A stretch of DNA of 64,000 bases from an uncultured Paracoccaceae bacterium (GCA_947500055.1 CANMQO010000001.1:372001-436000), one strand, 5' to 3'; shown: positions 7,841 through 19,467, numbered from the stretch's first letter. The notes: generated by a model from the sequence alone, not told the origin. Translations and numbers: made by a program.

Positions 7841-9862
7841 ATGTCTGATCTGCGCAAAGTCATCATTGATGGAAATGAGGTCGAAGTTGACGGGGCGATG
7901 ACCCTGATACAGGCCTGCGAAGAAGCAGGCGTCGAAATCCCCCGTTTCTGCTATCATGAGCGGCTTTCCATCGCAGGGAACTGCCGCATGTGTCTGGTTG
8001 AAGTCGTTGGCGGCCCGCCCAAACCTGCGGCATCCTGCGCCATGCAGGTCCGCGATCTGCGCCCCGGCCCGGAAGGTCAGCCGCCGGTCGTCAAAACCAA
8101 CTCCCCCATGGTCAAAAAGGCCCGCGAGGGGGTCATGGAGTTCCTGCTGATCAATCATCCGTTGGATTGCCCGATCTGCGATCAGGGTGGTGAATGCGAT
8201 TTGCAGGATCAGGCCATGGCCTATGGCGTCGATTTCAGCCGCTTCCGTGAACCAAAGCGGGCGACCGAGGATCTGGACCTTGGTCCACTGGTCGAAACCC
8301 ATATGACCCGCTGCATTTCCTGCACCCGCTGTGTCCGTTTCACGACCGAGGTCGCGGGCATTCATCAGATGGGCCAGACCGGTCGCGGTGAAGATGCCGA
8401 GATTACGTCCTATCTGGGTGAGACGCTCGATTCGAATATGCAGGGCAATATCATTGATCTTTGCCCGGTTGGTGCGCTGGTCTCAAAACCCTACGCATTC
8501 ACCGCCCGTCCGTGGGAATTGACCAAGACCGAATCGATCGATGTGATGGACGCGCTGGGGTCCAATATCCGGATTGATACCAAGGGCCGCGAAGTTATGC
8601 GTTTCCTGCCTCGCAACCATGACGGGGTGAATGAGGAATGGATTTCCGACAAGACACGTTTCGTTTGGGACGGTCTGCGCCGCCAGCGTCTGGACACGCC
8701 TTACATTCGCGAAAACGGCAAGCTGCGCAAGGCGAGCTGGCCAGAGGCGCTGACGGCTGCTGCGACGGCCATGAAAGGCAAGAAGACTGCCGGTCTTGTT
8801 GGTGATCTTGTCTCGGTTGAAGCCGCATTCGCGCTCAAGCAGTTGATCGAAGGGCAGGGCGGCCATGTTGAATGCCGTACCGATGGGGCGAAACTGCCGA
8901 TTGGCAACCGGTCGGCCTATGTCGGCAATGCCAACATCGAGGATGTTGATGCCGCGAAACGTATTCTGCTGATCGGCACCAACCCCCGGACGGAGGCACC
9001 GGTCCTGAATGCGCGGATCAGGCGTGCATGGAGCGCTGGCGCCGATATTGCCCTTCTGGGCGAGGCTGTGGACCTGACCTATGCGTATCATCACCTCGGT
9101 CGCGACCGTGCCGCGCTCAGCGCGCTTGTGGATGACAAGGGGCTGTCGGATGGCGCTGATACGCCGGGCCTCGTGATTGTGGGACAAGGTGCCCTAAACG
9201 AGGCGGATGGCGAGGCGGTCCTTGCGACAGCCATGAAAATTGCTGAATTGGGTAACTCCAAGCTGTTGGTTCTGCACACCGCTGCCGGGCGCGTTGGCGC
9301 AATGGATGTGGGGGCCGTGACCGAAGGCGGGCTGGAAGCTGCATTGGACGGTGCAGAGGTGATCTATAACCTTGGCGCGGATGAGGTTGAGGTGAAACCG
9401 GGTGCCTTTGTGATCTATCAAGGCAGCCATGGCGACCGCGGGGCCCATCGCGCCGATATCATTCTGCCGTCTGCCGCCTATACCGAGGAAAACGGGCTGT
9501 TCGTCAATACCGAAGGGCGGCCACAGCTTGCCCTGCGCGCCAGCTTCCCCCCGGGCGAGGCCAAGGAAAACTGGGCGATCCTGCGGGCACTGTCGGCTGA
9601 GCTGGATGCCACATTGGCTTATGACAGCATGGCGCAGTTGCGGCAGGCGCTGGTGGCTGTCCACCCGCATCTGGGCCGTGTGGATGAGGTGGCCGAAAAC
9701 GATTGGCAGCCGATCCCTGTCAAAAAACCGGGCAAGGCTGATTTCCGCAATGCGGTTCGCGATTTTTACCTGACAAACCCGATCGCACGCGCCTCGACCC
9801 TGATGGCTGAACTGAGTGCCAATGCCAAAGCGCGTAAATCCGCGCCGATGGCGGCGGAATAA
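7841..9862 (+). CDS. nuoG: NADH-quinone oxidoreductase subunit G
   Basis: The 75-kDa iron-sulfur subunit passes electrons from NuoF/E toward NuoI. At 673 residues it is of the mitochondrial/alphaproteobacterial length. Visible ligands are C37, C48, C51, C66 ([2Fe-2S] N1b), H106, C110, C113, C119 ([4Fe-4S] N5) and C158, C161, C164, C208 ([4Fe-4S] N4), followed by the molybdopterin-oxidoreductase-like region. The 169-bp upstream gap holds no ORF I can support. nuoH follows after 11 bp. Confidence 0.98.
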   Translation: MSDLRKVIIDGNEVEVDGAMTLIQACEEAGVEIPRFCYHERLSIAGNCRMCLVEVVGGPPKPAASCAMQVRDLRPGPEGQPPVVKTNSPMVKKAREGVMEFLLINHPLDCPICDQGGECDLQDQAMAYGVDFSRFREPKRATEDLDLGPLVETHMTRCISCTRCVRFTTEVAGIHQMGQTGRGEDAEITSYLGETLDSNMQGNIIDLCPVGALVSKPYAFTARPWELTKTESIDVMDALGSNIRIDTKGREVMRFLPRNHDGVNEEWISDKTRFVWDGLRRQRLDTPYIRENGKLRKASWPEALTAAATAMKGKKTAGLVGDLVSVEAAFALKQLIEGQGGHVECRTDGAKLPIGNRSAYVGNANIEDVDAAKRILLIGTNPRTEAPVLNARIRRAWSAGADIALLGEAVDLTYAYHHLGRDRAALSALVDDKGLSDGADTPGLVIVGQGALNEADGEAVLATAMKIAELGNSKLLVLHTAAGRVGAMDVGAVTEGGLEAALDGAEVIYNLGADEVEVKPGAFVIYQGSHGDRGAHRADIILPSAAYTEENGLFVNTEGRPQLALRASFPPGEAKENWAILRALSAELDATLAYDSMAQLRQALVAVHPHLGRVDEVAENDWQPIPVKKPGKADFRNAVRDFYLTNPIARASTLMAELSANAKARKSAPMAAE

Positions 9863-9873
9863 GGACGACGATA

Positions 9874-10911
9874 ATGGTTGAATTCTTTACCAACACCAAC
9901 CTTGGCATCGTTCTGGTCATTCTGGGGCAGTGTTTACTGGTTCTGGTGCCGCTTTTGGTGGCGCTGGCATTCCTGATGTATGCTGACCGCAAGATCTGGG
10001 CTGCTGTGCAGATGCGCAAAGGCCCGAATGTGGTTGGCGCCTTTGGTCTGCTGCAGTCCTTTGCCGATTTCCTGAAATATATCGTCAAGGAAATCGTCGT
10101 GCCTGCCGGGGCCGATAAGGCCGTGTTCTTCCTCGCGCCGATGATCGCCTTTGTGCTGGCGGTGATTTCATGGGCGGTGATCCCGTTCAACGAAGGTTGG
10201 GTGCTGGCCGATATCAATGTCGCCATCCTCTATATCTTCGCCATCGGTTCGCTAGAGGTCTACGGCGTGATCATGGGCGGCTGGGCGTCGAACTCCAAAT
10301 ACCCGTTTCTTGGGTCGTTGCGTTCTGCCGCGCAGATGATTTCCTATGAAGTTTCAATCGGGTTGATCATTATCGGTGTTATCATCTCCACCGGGTCGAT
10401 GAATTTTGGCGATATTGTCGAGGCGCAGCGCGGCGCGGGCCTGCTCAGCTGGTATATCCTGCCGCATCTGCCGATGTTCTTTCTGTTCTTTGTCAGTGCT
10501 TTGGCGGAAACCAACCGGCCGCCATTTGACCTGCCGGAGGCGGAATCAGAATTGGTTGCTGGCTATCAGGTGGAATACTCATCGACGCCCTTCCTGCTGT
10601 TCATGATCGGTGAGTTGATGGCGGTTGTGCTGATGTGCGCGCTGATTTCGCTGCTGTTCCTTGGTGGTTGGTTGTCACCCATTCCGGGCCTGCCCGATGG
10701 CATCCTGTGGATGATCCTGAAAATGGGCTTCTGTTTCTTCATCTTCTCGATGGTGAAGGCGATCACACCACGCTACCGCTATGACCAGTTGATGCGGATT
10801 GGTTGGAAAGTGTTCCTGCCGATGTCGCTGGCCTGGGTGGTGATCGTGTCGTTCCTTGCAAAATACGAAGTGCTTGGCGGGTTTTGGGCCCGTTGGGCAG
10901 TGGGGGCTTAA
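9874..10911 (+). CDS. nuoH: NADH-quinone oxidoreductase subunit H
   Basis: This membrane subunit connects the peripheral and membrane arms and lines the quinone cavity. It has 345 residues and multiple hydrophobic helices. Hallmarks are [19 protein letters not shown] near residue 30, [20 protein letters not shown] and [14 protein letters not shown]. It lies between nuoG (11 bp) and nuoI (3 bp), the usual order. Confidence 0.98.
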   Translation: MVEFFTNTNLGIVLVILGQCLLVLVPLLVALAFLMYADRKIWAAVQMRKGPNVVGAFGLLQSFADFLKYIVKEIVVPAGADKAVFFLAPMIAFVLAVISWAVIPFNEGWVLADINVAILYIFAIGSLEVYGVIMGGWASNSKYPFLGSLRSAAQMISYEVSIGLIIIGVIISTGSMNFGDIVEAQRGAGLLSWYILPHLPMFFLFFVSALAETNRPPFDLPEAESELVAGYQVEYSSTPFLLFMIGELMAVVLMCALISLLFLGGWLSPIPGLPDGILWMILKMGFCFFIFSMVKAITPRYRYDQLMRIGWKVFLPMSLAWVVIVSFLAKYEVLGGFWARWAVGA

Positions 10912-10914
10912 TAA

Positions 10915-11409
10915 ATGACCCAAATCGACTATACCCGCGCCGCCAAGTATTTCCTGCTTCAGGATGTATTTCAGGGCTTTAAGCTGGGGCTGAAATATTT
11001 CTTCTCGCCCAAAGCCACGCTGAACTACCCGCATGAAAAGGGGCCGCTTTCCCCGCGTTTCCGGGGCGAGCATGCCTTGCGCCGTTACCCCAATGGCGAA
11101 GAACGCTGCATCGCCTGCAAACTCTGTGAGGCTGTTTGCCCTGCGCAGGCCATCACGATTGATGCCGAACCGCGTGATGATGGATCCCGCCGCACCACGC
11201 GCTATGATATCGACATGACCAAATGTATCTATTGCGGTTTCTGCCAGGAGGCCTGCCCGGTGGATGCGATTGTCGAAGGTCCGAATTTCGAGTTCAGCAC
11301 CGAAACCCGCGAAGAGCTTTATTACGACAAGGCGAAACTGCTGGAAAACGGCGACCGCTGGGAAACCGAGATCGCCCGCAATTTGGAACTGGATGCGCCT
11401 TACAGATGA
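10915..11409 (+). CDS. nuoI: NADH-quinone oxidoreductase subunit I
   Basis: The TYKY subunit carries clusters N6a and N6b near the quinone site. It has 164 residues with two ferredoxin motifs: C65, C68, C71, C75 ([12 protein letters not shown]) and C104, C107, C110, C114 ([12 protein letters not shown]). The N-terminal amphipathic helices (residues 5-35) match membrane-proximal NuoI. The stop overlaps the start of the next gene (ATGA). Confidence 0.98.
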   Translation: MTQIDYTRAAKYFLLQDVFQGFKLGLKYFFSPKATLNYPHEKGPLSPRFRGEHALRRYPNGEERCIACKLCEAVCPAQAITIDAEPRDDGSRRTTRYDIDMTKCIYCGFCQEACPVDAIVEGPNFEFSTETREELYYDKAKLLENGDRWETEIARNLELDAPYR

Positions 11410-11804
11410 CCGAGCAGAACCCTTTTGAAGCGATGATGAAGATCGGCCAGGATTGGGCGAAAGCCATGAATCCGGCGCTGGAATCGTTCACGCCCAAAGG
11501 GTTCGAAGCCCTGTTTCCGACCATGTCCAAGGACATGATGGAAACATTCATGGGCAAGGGGATCAGCCCTGATGGGCTGGATGCCAAGACCCGGCTTTTG
11601 CTGACCCTTGCTGCACTGACCGTGCTGGGTGGTCAGGCCGAGGCGCAGATACGCATGACTGTCCGCCATTTGGTCGAGGCAGGGGCGACGAAACAGGAAA
11701 TCGCCGAAACCATTGCCCAGATGGGTATGTTCGGCGGCGTGCCAGCCATGACCAAGACAATGGAACTGGCCAATGAAGTGATGGAAAAGGACGAAAGCGC
11801 ATGA
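11406..11804 (+). CDS. Carboxymuconolactone decarboxylase-like protein
   Basis: A 132-residue helical protein whose C-terminal part fits the carboxymuconolactone decarboxylase/AhpD fold: [20 protein letters not shown], then [20 protein letters not shown] and [14 protein letters not shown]. No CXXC pair is present, so AhpD-type peroxidase chemistry is unlikely. It overlaps both nuoI (ATGA) and nuoJ (ATGA), so it is locked into complex I expression. The role is unknown; a quinone- or redox-linked function would be guesswork. Confidence 0.8.
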   Translation: MTEQNPFEAMMKIGQDWAKAMNPALESFTPKGFEALFPTMSKDMMETFMGKGISPDGLDAKTRLLLTLAALTVLGGQAEAQIRMTVRHLVEAGATKQEIAETIAQMGMFGGVPAMTKTMELANEVMEKDESA

Positions 11805-12406
11805 CCGTCTTCGCGTTCATATTTTACCTATTTGCGGTGACAACGATTGCCGGCGGGCTGATGACCGTTGTCAGCCGCAACCCGGTGCATTCGGTGCTTT
11901 GGCTGATCCTGTCGTTCTTATCCGCCGCGGGGTTGTTCGTGACCCTTGGCGCTGAATTTGTCGCGATGTTGCTGATCATCGTCTATGTCGGCGCGGTTGC
12001 TGTGCTGTTCCTGTTTGTCGTCATGATGCTGGACGTCGATTTCGCCGAGTTGAAGGCGGAGATGGCCAGATATATGCCACTGGCCTTGCTGATCGGCGTG
12101 GTGATCCTGATGCAACTGGCGCTGGCGCTTGGGGTCTGGGGCTTTTCCGACGGGGTTGAGGGCCGGGTTGCGGCCCCGCAGGGTGATCTGGAAAACACGG
12201 CCGCGCTGGGTTTGCTGATCTATGACAAATATTTCCTGCTGTTCCAGCTGGCGGGCCTGATCCTGCTGGTTGCGATGATCGGGGCGATTGTGCTGACGCT
12301 GCGCCACCGGGTGGATATCAAACGCCAGAATGTGCTGGCGCAGATGTATCGCGACCCGGCCAAGGCGATGGAACTGCGCGACGTGAAGCCGGGGCAGGGA
12401 TTGTGA
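11801..12406 (+). CDS. nuoJ: NADH-quinone oxidoreductase subunit J
   Basis: Membrane-arm subunit of complex I, 201 residues, with five likely helices. The conserved third helix region [22 protein letters not shown], known for its conformational role in coupling, is present. The start overlaps the CMD-like gene. The C-terminal tail is cytosolic ([19 protein letters not shown]). The gap to nuoK holds two palindromes. Confidence 0.97.
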   Translation: MTVFAFIFYLFAVTTIAGGLMTVVSRNPVHSVLWLILSFLSAAGLFVTLGAEFVAMLLIIVYVGAVAVLFLFVVMMLDVDFAELKAEMARYMPLALLIGVVILMQLALALGVWGFSDGVEGRVAAPQGDLENTAALGLLIYDKYFLLFQLAGLILLVAMIGAIVLTLRHRVDIKRQNVLAQMYRDPAKAMELRDVKPGQGL

Positions 12407-12407
12407 T

Positions 12408-12464
12408 GGAAGATTTTTCGTTACGAAAAATCTTTCCGACTGAAGAAATTTTGCAAAATTTCTT
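12408..12464 (+). repeat. Two adjacent AT-rich palindromes between nuoJ and nuoK
   Basis: The first is a near-perfect stem: AAGATTTTTCG (12410-12420), loop TTA, CGAAAAATCTT (12424-12434), extendable by a G-T and a G-C pair to 12408-12436. The second, 9 bp later, is a perfect 22-bp palindrome at 12443-12464 centred on GC (AAGAAATTTT/AAAATTTCTT). Their A/T richness stands out in a GC-rich operon. They may be a dispersed intergenic element, an RNA processing site or a partial terminator that sets nuoJ/nuoK stoichiometry. Confidence 0.75.
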
Positions 12465-12490
12465 TGCGATGAAGGTTGAGGGAATATCCA

Positions 12491-12796
12491 ATGATCGGAC
12501 TTGAACATTATCTCACAGTGGCAGCCGCCCTGTTTGTGATTGGCATCTTTGGCCTGTTCCTGAACCGCAAGAACGTGATCATCCTGCTCATGAGCATTGA
12601 ATTGATGCTGTTGGCGGTGAATATCAATCTAGTCGCCTTTTCCAGTTATCTGGGCGACTACGTCGGTCAGATATTCACGTTACACGTCCTGACCGTCGCC
12701 GCCGCAGAGGCCGCGATTGGCCTTGCCATTCTTGTTTGTTTCTTCCGCAATCGCGGGACCATCGACGTTGAAGACGTCAACGTGATGAAGGGCTGA
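12491..12796 (+). CDS. nuoK: NADH-quinone oxidoreductase subunit K
   Basis: MrpC-like membrane subunit of 101 residues with three helices. The proton-path glutamates lie in [17 protein letters not shown] (helix 2) and [16 protein letters not shown] (helix 3). The ATG at 12491 gives the standard MIGLEHYL start and follows GAGGGA. A longer frame from 12476 is not needed. nuoL follows after 5 bp. Confidence 0.97.
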   Translation: MIGLEHYLTVAAALFVIGIFGLFLNRKNVIILLMSIELMLLAVNINLVAFSSYLGDYVGQIFTLHVLTVAAAEAAIGLAILVCFFRNRGTIDVEDVNVMKG

Positions 12797-12801
12797 TACC
12801 A

Positions 12802-14940
12802 ATGGAAACCATCATCCTTTTTGCCCCGCTGGTCGGTGCCATCCTGTGTGGGTTTGGCTGGAAACTGATTGGCGAGAAAGCCGCCCAATGGGTGACCACC
12901 AGCCTGTTGTTTCTGGCGGCCTTCCTGTCCTGGGTTGTTTTCCTGACCCTTGATCCTGCCGCCCATCCCGGTGGCAGCTACACGGTCACCATTCTGCGCT
13001 GGATCGAAAGTGGCACGCTCAGCACCGATTGGGCGATCCGGATGGATCGCCTGACCGCGATCATGCTGATTGTGATCAACACCGTGTCGGCCCTCGTCCA
13101 TCTTTATTCCTTTGGCTACATGGCCCATGACGAGAATTTCAAAGAAGATGAGAGCTATCGCCCGCGCTTCTTTGCCTATCTGTCGTTCTTTACCTTTGCG
13201 ATGCTGATGCTGGTGACAGCGGATAACCTCGTTCAGATGTTCTTTGGCTGGGAAGGGGTTGGCGTCGCCTCATATCTGCTGATCGGCTTTTACTTCCGCA
13301 AGCCAAGCGCAAATGCCGCGGCGATCAAAGCTTTTGTGGTCAACCGGGTTGGTGACTTTGGTTTCGCCCTTGGTATCTTTGCCCTTTACATGGTCACGGA
13401 TAGCATCCGGTTTGAGGATATTTTTGCCGCGATCCCTGATCTGCAGGATCATACGCTCACCTTCCTGTGGAAGGATTGGAATACGCTGAACCTGATCGCG
13501 TTCCTTTTGTTTGTTGGTGCGATGGGCAAATCGGCACAGCTTTTCCTGCACACCTGGCTGCCCGACGCGATGGAAGGTCCGACCCCTGTGTCCGCCCTGA
13601 TCCATGCCGCGACCATGGTGACCGCCGGTGTGTTCCTTGTTTGCCGCATGTCGCCGCTGATGGAATATGCGCCCGCCGCGACGAATTTCATTGTCTTCCT
13701 TGGGGCCAGCACCGCGTTCTTTGCCGCGACCGTGGGTTTGGTCCAGAACGACATCAAGCGCGTCATCGCATACTCCACCTGTTCGCAGCTGGGTTACATG
13801 TTCGTGGCCGCCGGTCTGGGCGTCTATTCCGTTGCGATGTTCCACCTGCTGACACATGCGTTCTTCAAGGCGATGCTGTTCCTTGGGGCCGGTTCCGTTA
13901 TTCACGCGATGCATCATGAGCAGGATATGCGGAACTATGGCGGATTGCGTCATAAGATCCCCAAGACATTCTGGATGATGATGATCGGCACACTGGCGAT
14001 CACGGGCGTGGGTATTCCGCTGCTTTATGTTGGCTTCCCGATTGGTTTTGCTGGCTTCGTGTCCAAGGATGCGATTATCGAAAGCGCCTACGCGGGCACT
14101 GCCGGCGGCTATGCGTTCTGGATGCTGGTTATTGCGGCCCTGATGACCAGTTTCTATAGCTGGCGTCTGATGTTCATGACCTTTTATGGCATGCCCCGCG
14201 GTGACAAGCATACCCATGAGCATGCCCATGAAAGCCCCAATTCGATGCTCGTCCCGCTTTATGTGTTGGCCGTTGGTGCCGTGTTCAGTGGCATGATCTG
14301 GTATGGGTCATTCTTTGGATCAAACGATAAGGTCGGCAAGTTCTTTGGCGTGACCTATGCCGAAGCATCCGAGCATGGTGAGGCGAAGACAGATGATCAC
14401 GGCACCGAGGATGATCACGGCGAAGACGCGGCTCATGCAGATGAGGGCGGCCATGGGAAGGCCCATTACAATCTGGTGGGTGCGCCGGGTGAGGGGGCCA
14501 TTCACAACAGCCCCGACAACCATGTGTTGAACGAGGCGCATGAGGTCCCTGTCTGGGTCAAGCTGGCCCCGTTTTTTGCCATGCTGGCCGGTCTTGCTTT
14601 GGCCTATCAGATGTATATCCGCCGTCCTGATCTGCCCGGCAAGCTGGCCGAGCAGCAGGCGCCGCTTTATCAGTTCCTGCTGAACAAATGGTACTTTGAC
14701 GAAATCTACGATGTCATTTTCGTCAAACCTGCCGTGGCGATTGGCAGGATCCTGTGGAAACAGGGCGACACAAGAACAATTGACGGAGGCATCAACGGGT
14801 TGGCCATGGGGATCATTCCATTCTTCACACGGCTCGCCGGGCGGGCGCAGTCGGGCTATATCTTTAGCTACGCCTTTGCCATGGTGCTGGGAATCGCGGT
14901 GCTGCTGACCTGGGTCACGCTGTCCGGGGGGGCGAACTGA
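12802..14940 (+). CDS. nuoL: NADH-quinone oxidoreductase subunit L
   Basis: The distal antiporter-like subunit with the lateral helix, 712 residues. Core motifs include [19 protein letters not shown], the [21 protein letters not shown] segment split across helix 8, and STCSQLGYM. Between helices there is a His/Asp/Glu-rich insertion: [10 protein letters not shown] near residue 468 and a longer HG/DH/ED-rich stretch about 523-556. The C-terminus carries the expected amphipathic lateral helix and last anchor. nuoM starts on its last base. Confidence 0.97.
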   Translation: METIILFAPLVGAILCGFGWKLIGEKAAQWVTTSLLFLAAFLSWVVFLTLDPAAHPGGSYTVTILRWIESGTLSTDWAIRMDRLTAIMLIVINTVSALVHLYSFGYMAHDENFKEDESYRPRFFAYLSFFTFAMLMLVTADNLVQMFFGWEGVGVASYLLIGFYFRKPSANAAAIKAFVVNRVGDFGFALGIFALYMVTDSIRFEDIFAAIPDLQDHTLTFLWKDWNTLNLIAFLLFVGAMGKSAQLFLHTWLPDAMEGPTPVSALIHAATMVTAGVFLVCRMSPLMEYAPAATNFIVFLGASTAFFAATVGLVQNDIKRVIAYSTCSQLGYMFVAAGLGVYSVAMFHLLTHAFFKAMLFLGAGSVIHAMHHEQDMRNYGGLRHKIPKTFWMMMIGTLAITGVGIPLLYVGFPIGFAGFVSKDAIIESAYAGTAGGYAFWMLVIAALMTSFYSWRLMFMTFYGMPRGDKHTHEHAHESPNSMLVPLYVLAVGAVFSGMIWYGSFFGSNDKVGKFFGVTYAEASEHGEAKTDDHGTEDDHGEDAAHADEGGHGKAHYNLVGAPGEGAIHNSPDNHVLNEAHEVPVWVKLAPFFAMLAGLALAYQMYIRRPDLPGKLAEQQAPLYQFLLNKWYFDEIYDVIFVKPAVAIGRILWKQGDTRTIDGGINGLAMGIIPFFTRLAGRAQSGYIFSYAFAMVLGIAVLLTWVTLSGGAN

Positions 14941-16481
14941 TGGGCAATATCCTTTCGCTCACCACCTTTATCCCGCTGCTGGGGGCTGTCATTCTGGCCC
15001 TTTTCCTGCGCGGCGATGATGCGGCCGCACAGCGCAACGCCAAATGGGTGGCGCTGCTGACGACGATCACGACATTTATCGCCTCGATTTTCATTCTGGC
15101 GAATTTCGATCCGGCCAATCCCGGCTTTCAGCTTGTGGAAGAGCGGGAATGGCTGCTGGGCCTGCAATACAAGATGGGTGTCGATGGTATTTCGGTCCTG
15201 TTTGTAATGCTGACCACCTTCCTGATGCCGCTGGTGATTGCGGCATGTTGGGATGTGAATGACCGCGTCAAGGAATACATGATTGCCTTCCTGATCCTGG
15301 AGACGCTGATGCTGGGCGTCTTCCTCGCCCTTGATCTGGTGCTGTTCTACCTGTTCTTTGAGGCCGGTCTGATCCCGATGTTCCTGATCATTGGTATCTG
15401 GGGCGGCAAAAACCGGATTTATGCGTCGTTCAAGTTCTTCCTTTACACCTTCCTTGGCTCTGTCCTGATGTTGGTGGCCATGGTTGCCATGTTCGCCGAT
15501 GCGGGCACCACGGATATTCCGACCTTGATGAGCCATCCATTCGGGACCGAGAATTTCAGCCTGCTGGGTATTCAGATTGTCGGCGGGATGCAGACCCTGC
15601 TTTGGCTGGCCTTCTTTGCCAGCTTCGCCGTAAAAATGCCCATGTGGCCGGTTCATACCTGGTTGCCTGACGCGCACGTACAGGCGCCGACCGCGGGGTC
15701 GGTCGTGCTGGCCGCGATCCTGTTGAAGATGGGTGGCTACGGCTTCCTGCGCTTTAGCCTGCCGATGTTCCCTGTCGGGTCAGAGGTGATGGGGCCATTC
15801 GTTTTGTGGTTATCAGCCATTGCGATTGTCTACACATCGCTCGTGGCGCTGGTTCAGGAAGATATGAAAAAACTAATCGCCTATTCATCGGTCGCCCATA
15901 TGGGTTACGTGACGATGGGGATATTTGCGGTGAACCAGCAAGGTGTTGACGGTGCGATTTTCCAGATGATCAGCCATGGCTTTATCTCTGGTGCGCTGTT
16001 CTTGTGCGTTGGTGTGATCTATGACCGAATGCATACGCGCGAGATCGAGGCCTATGGCGGTCTGGTCAACCGGATGCCTGCTTATGCGCTGATCTTCATG
16101 TTCTTCACCATGGCCAATGTGGGCCTTCCGGGTACATCCGGGTTTATCGGTGAATTCCTGACATTGATGGGCATCTTCCAGGTCAATACTTGGGTGGCCG
16201 TTGTTGCCACATCTGGCGTGATCCTGTCGGCCGCTTATGCGCTGTGGCTCTATCGCCGCGTCGTGATGGGCGATCTGATCAAGGAAAGCCTGAAGACGAT
16301 CGCGGATATGACCAAGCGCGAGCGTCTGATCTTTGCCCCGCTTGTGGTGATGACGCTGCTGCTGGGTGTTTATCCTGCCCTCGTCCTCGACATTATTGGC
16401 CCCAGCGTGAACGCGCTGGTTGGCAATTACGAAACCGCGCTTGCGACCTTTGAGGCCGCGACGCAGTTCGCTTCGAATTAA
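14940..16481 (+). CDS. nuoM: NADH-quinone oxidoreductase subunit M
   Basis: An antiporter-like proton-pumping subunit, 513 residues, about 14 hydrophobic helices. Characteristic segments are [21 protein letters not shown] with the conserved Glu, [20 protein letters not shown], and [15 protein letters not shown]. The start overlaps the nuoL stop by one base (TGATG), indicating coupled translation. Confidence 0.97.
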   Translation: MGNILSLTTFIPLLGAVILALFLRGDDAAAQRNAKWVALLTTITTFIASIFILANFDPANPGFQLVEEREWLLGLQYKMGVDGISVLFVMLTTFLMPLVIAACWDVNDRVKEYMIAFLILETLMLGVFLALDLVLFYLFFEAGLIPMFLIIGIWGGKNRIYASFKFFLYTFLGSVLMLVAMVAMFADAGTTDIPTLMSHPFGTENFSLLGIQIVGGMQTLLWLAFFASFAVKMPMWPVHTWLPDAHVQAPTAGSVVLAAILLKMGGYGFLRFSLPMFPVGSEVMGPFVLWLSAIAIVYTSLVALVQEDMKKLIAYSSVAHMGYVTMGIFAVNQQGVDGAIFQMISHGFISGALFLCVGVIYDRMHTREIEAYGGLVNRMPAYALIFMFFTMANVGLPGTSGFIGEFLTLMGIFQVNTWVAVVATSGVILSAAYALWLYRRVVMGDLIKESLKTIADMTKRERLIFAPLVVMTLLLGVYPALVLDIIGPSVNALVGNYETALATFEAATQFASN

Positions 16482-16493
16482 GGAAGGCCCGTG

Positions 16494-17930
16494 ATGATTG
16501 GTGCTGATATCCAAATCCTGATGCCCGAAGTTGTTCTGGCAATCTATGCCATGGGCGCGTTGATGGCGGCGGTATATACAACCAAAGACGGGATGGCCCC
16601 GCTTTTGACATGGGCGACCTCGGGCCTGTTTGTGTTGCTGGCGGTATGGATCGGCATCAACGGGCAGGGCACGAATGTGGCCTTTGGCGGCATGTTCGTT
16701 GATGACGCATTCGCGCGCTTTGCCAAGATCACCATCTTGTTGTCCGCTGCTGCCGTTCTGTTGATGTCAGAGGCTTACATGCAGCGCCGCGGGCTGTTGC
16801 GGTTTGAGTATCCACTATTGGTCGCATTGGCGGTTGTGGGCATGATGGTCATGGTCAGCGCGGGCGATCTGATGGCGCTATATATGGGGTTGGAGCTACA
16901 ATCCCTGTCGCTTTATGTTGTTGCCGCCCTGCGCCGTGACAGTGTGAAATCGACCGAGGCCGGCCTGAAATACTTCGTCCTTGGCGCCCTGTCCTCTGGT
17001 CTGCTGCTTTATGGTGCCTCGCTGACCTATGGCTTTGCGGGCACAACCCTGTTTTCGGGCATTATCGCGGCAACGGCAGATGGTGCGTCGCTTGGCTTGC
17101 TGTTTGGTCTGGTTTTCCTGCTGGCTGGCTTTGCCTTCAAAGTGTCCGCCGCCCCGTTCCATATGTGGACGCCGGATGTGTACGAAGGCTCCCCCACGCC
17201 GGTCACGGCCTTTTTTGCCACGGCCCCAAAGGTCGCCGCCATGGGCCTGTTTGCCCGGGTTGTGCATGACGCCTTTGGCGGGATCGTCGGCGACTGGCAG
17301 CAAATCGTGGCCTTCCTGTCCGTTGTGTCGATGTTCCTTGGCGCGATTGCCGCCATTGGCCAGACAGATATCAAGCGTCTGATGGCATATTCCTCTATCG
17401 CGCATATGGGCTTTGCCCTGATGGGTCTGGCTGCGGGTACTGCGTTTGGCGTGCAGGCGATGCTGATCTATATGGCGATTTATGTAACGATGAATGTCGG
17501 CACCTTTGCTTTCATTCTCGGGATGGAGCGTGACGGTCGCCCGGTGACCAATATCGAAAGCCTGCGGATGTATTCCAAGCGGCAACCGCTGCGCGCGCTG
17601 GCGATGCTGGTTCTGCTGTTCAGCCTTGCTGGTGTGCCACCCATGGTTGGCTTTTTCGGCAAGTTCTACGTGTTGCGCGCCGCCTATGAAGGCGGGTTGG
17701 CATGGCTTGCGGTTGCGGGCGTGATCGCATCGGTGATCGGTGCGTTCTACTACCTTCGCATCGTCTACTACATGTATTTCGGTGAAGAGGGCGAAGCACT
17801 GGACGGCAAGATGAATCCGGTGCTTTGGACATTCCTGATGGCATCCGCACTGATCATGGTGGTCGGTGTTGTGAACCTGTTTGGCATCGAACCCATGGCC
17901 GCCGCCGCGGCTGCGACGCTTGTCCAATAG
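16494..17930 (+). CDS. nuoN: NADH-quinone oxidoreductase subunit N
   Basis: The third antiporter-like subunit, 478 residues, with [41 protein letters not shown] and [19 protein letters not shown] at 16491 is also in frame, but AAGGAAGG (16480-16487) is better spaced from the ATG at 16494, which gives the usual MIGADIQ start. It is the last complex I gene. The birA frame begins inside its 3' end. Confidence 0.97.
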   Translation: MIGADIQILMPEVVLAIYAMGALMAAVYTTKDGMAPLLTWATSGLFVLLAVWIGINGQGTNVAFGGMFVDDAFARFAKITILLSAAAVLLMSEAYMQRRGLLRFEYPLLVALAVVGMMVMVSAGDLMALYMGLELQSLSLYVVAALRRDSVKSTEAGLKYFVLGALSSGLLLYGASLTYGFAGTTLFSGIIAATADGASLGLLFGLVFLLAGFAFKVSAAPFHMWTPDVYEGSPTPVTAFFATAPKVAAMGLFARVVHDAFGGIVGDWQQIVAFLSVVSMFLGAIAAIGQTDIKRLMAYSSIAHMGFALMGLAAGTAFGVQAMLIYMAIYVTMNVGTFAFILGMERDGRPVTNIESLRMYSKRQPLRALAMLVLLFSLAGVPPMVGFFGKFYVLRAAYEGGLAWLAVAGVIASVIGAFYYLRIVYYMYFGEEGEALDGKMNPVLWTFLMASALIMVVGVVNLFGIEPMAAAAAATLVQ

Positions 17931-18681
17931 CGATAACGCGCATGGGCATTGGCCCGAAGGGTATGGGCGCGTTGTGCTTGACACCGTTGACAGCACGATG
18001 GCAGAGGCGGCGCGGCGTGCGCCCCTGCTGGACCGTCCCACCTGGATCATGGCCCGCAATCAGACCGCCGCGCGTGGGCGGCGCGGTCGTCCCTGGGTGG
18101 TGCCAAAGGGCAATCTGAATGCCACGCTGATTTTCAAGCCAGAGGCGACAGCAGTGGAGGCGGCGAAGCGGTCATTTCTGGCGGCCAATGCCCTTTATCA
18201 GGCGCTGGCGATTTATGTGCCTGCCGAAAAACTTAGCCTGAAATGGCCCAATGATGTTCTGCTTTCGGGCGGCAAGGTGGCAGGCATTCTGTTGGAAAGC
18301 AGCGGGCAGGGGCCGTTTGTCGATTGGTTATCTATTGGGATCGGGGTCAATCTGCGCCACACACCCGAAGGGGTCACTGATGCCAGTTTCCCCCCCACGA
18401 GCCTGATGGCCGCCGGAGGATGGGAGGTCGCGCCGCAGGATTTTCTGGCTGTGCTGGCTGATGCCTATGCCACACAGGAAGACAAGCTGCGGCATTTCGG
18501 CTTCAAGCGCATTCGCGAGGATTGGCTGGCCAATGCCGCCCGTCTGGGTGAGGTGATCACCGCCCGCACAGGGCGCGAGGAGGTCACCGGCATTTTTGAC
18601 AGCATCGATCAGGACGGCAATCTGGTTCTGATCACCGGCACGGGCCCCCGTGCGATCCCGGCAGCGGACGTATTTTTCTAA
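17920..18681 (+). CDS. birA: Biotin-[acetyl-CoA-carboxylase] ligase, no HTH
   Basis: This enzyme joins biotin to carrier-protein lysines via biotinyl-AMP. The biotin-loop motif is [16 protein letters not shown] (residues 51-66 from the chosen start), with [17 protein letters not shown] downstream and the small C-terminal SH3-like domain at the end. There is no N-terminal DNA-binding domain, so it should not be a repressor. The start is uncertain: no ATG fits. TTG at 17920, inside nuoN, gives 253 residues and a sensible N-terminus; TTG at 17881 is the longer option. Confidence 0.9.
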   Translation: MSNSDNAHGHWPEGYGRVVLDTVDSTMAEAARRAPLLDRPTWIMARNQTAARGRRGRPWVVPKGNLNATLIFKPEATAVEAAKRSFLAANALYQALAIYVPAEKLSLKWPNDVLLSGGKVAGILLESSGQGPFVDWLSIGIGVNLRHTPEGVTDASFPPTSLMAAGGWEVAPQDFLAVLADAYATQEDKLRHFGFKRIREDWLANAARLGEVITARTGREEVTGIFDSIDQDGNLVLITGTGPRAIPAADVFF

Positions 18682-18693
18682 AGGAGGTGGCGC

Positions 18694-19467
18694 ATGCTTT
18701 TGGCCATTGATTGCGGCAACACCAATACCGTGTTTTCGATCTGGGACGGTGAACAGTTCCTTGCCACCTGGCGGACCAGCACCGAATGGCAGCGCACCGC
18801 AGATCAGTATTATGTCTGGCTGTCCACCCTGATGCGTTTTCAGAACATGGATGTGCATATCGATGAGGTGATCGTCAGTTCTACCGTGCCGCGGGTGGTC
18901 TTTAACCTGCGTGTCTTTGCAGATCGGTATTACAATTGTCGTCCGTTAGTGGTGGGCAAGCCCGACTGCCTTCTTCCAATGGCCCCGCGCGTCGATGAGG
19001 GCACGCAAGTCGGCCCTGACAGGTTGGTCAACACTGCCGGCGCCTTTGACCGACATGGCGGCGACCTGATCGTCGTGGATTTCGGGACAGCCACCACGTT
19101 CGATGTGGTGGCCCATGACGGGGCTTATGTGGGCGGGGTGATTGCTCCTGGGGTGAACCTGTCGCTTGAGGCGTTGCACAATGCCGCCGCCGCCCTGCCG
19201 CATGTCGATATCTCCAAGCCGCAGGCCGTCGTCGGCACCAATACGGTTGCCTGCATGCAGTCCGGCGTCTTTTGGGGTTACATCGGGCTGGTCCGTGAGA
19301 TATGCGCGCGGATCAAGGCCGAACGTGGCGTGCCAATGCAGGTCATCTCGACCGGCGGGCTTGCGCCCCTGTTCCAGCAGGCCGAAACCCTGTTCGACGC
19401 TTTCGAAGATGATTTGACGATGCACGGTCTGACCGTCATCCACCAATATAACAAGGACAATACATGA
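18694..19467 (+). CDS. coaX: Type III pantothenate kinase
   Basis: Catalyses ATP-dependent phosphorylation of pantothenate, the first step of CoA synthesis. It has 257 residues with the ASKHA-fold motifs MLLAIDCGNTNTVFSIWDG (phosphate-binding, Asp6), GPDRLVNTAGAF and DFGTATTFDVV. A strong AAAGGAGGT ribosome binding site precedes the ATG. It lies 12 bp after birA, and its stop overlaps the RNase J start (ATGA). Confidence 0.96.
   Translation: MLLAIDCGNTNTVFSIWDGEQFLATWRTSTEWQRTADQYYVWLSTLMRFQNMDVHIDEVIVSSTVPRVVFNLRVFADRYYNCRPLVVGKPDCLLPMAPRVDEGTQVGPDRLVNTAGAFDRHGGDLIVVDFGTATTFDVVAHDGAYVGGVIAPGVNLSLEALHNAAAALPHVDISKPQAVVGTNTVACMQSGVFWGYIGLVREICARIKAERGVPMQVISTGGLAPLFQQAETLFDAFEDDLTMHGLTVIHQYNKDNT

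Noticed and set aside
16491-16493. GTG as nuoN start
   Set aside because: The spacing from AAGGAAGG is only three bases; the following ATG has better spacing and the normal NuoN N-terminus.
16896-18059. 387-codon minus-strand open frame
   Set aside because: Antisense to nuoN and birA with unnatural His/Arg/Lys-rich composition; a shadow frame.
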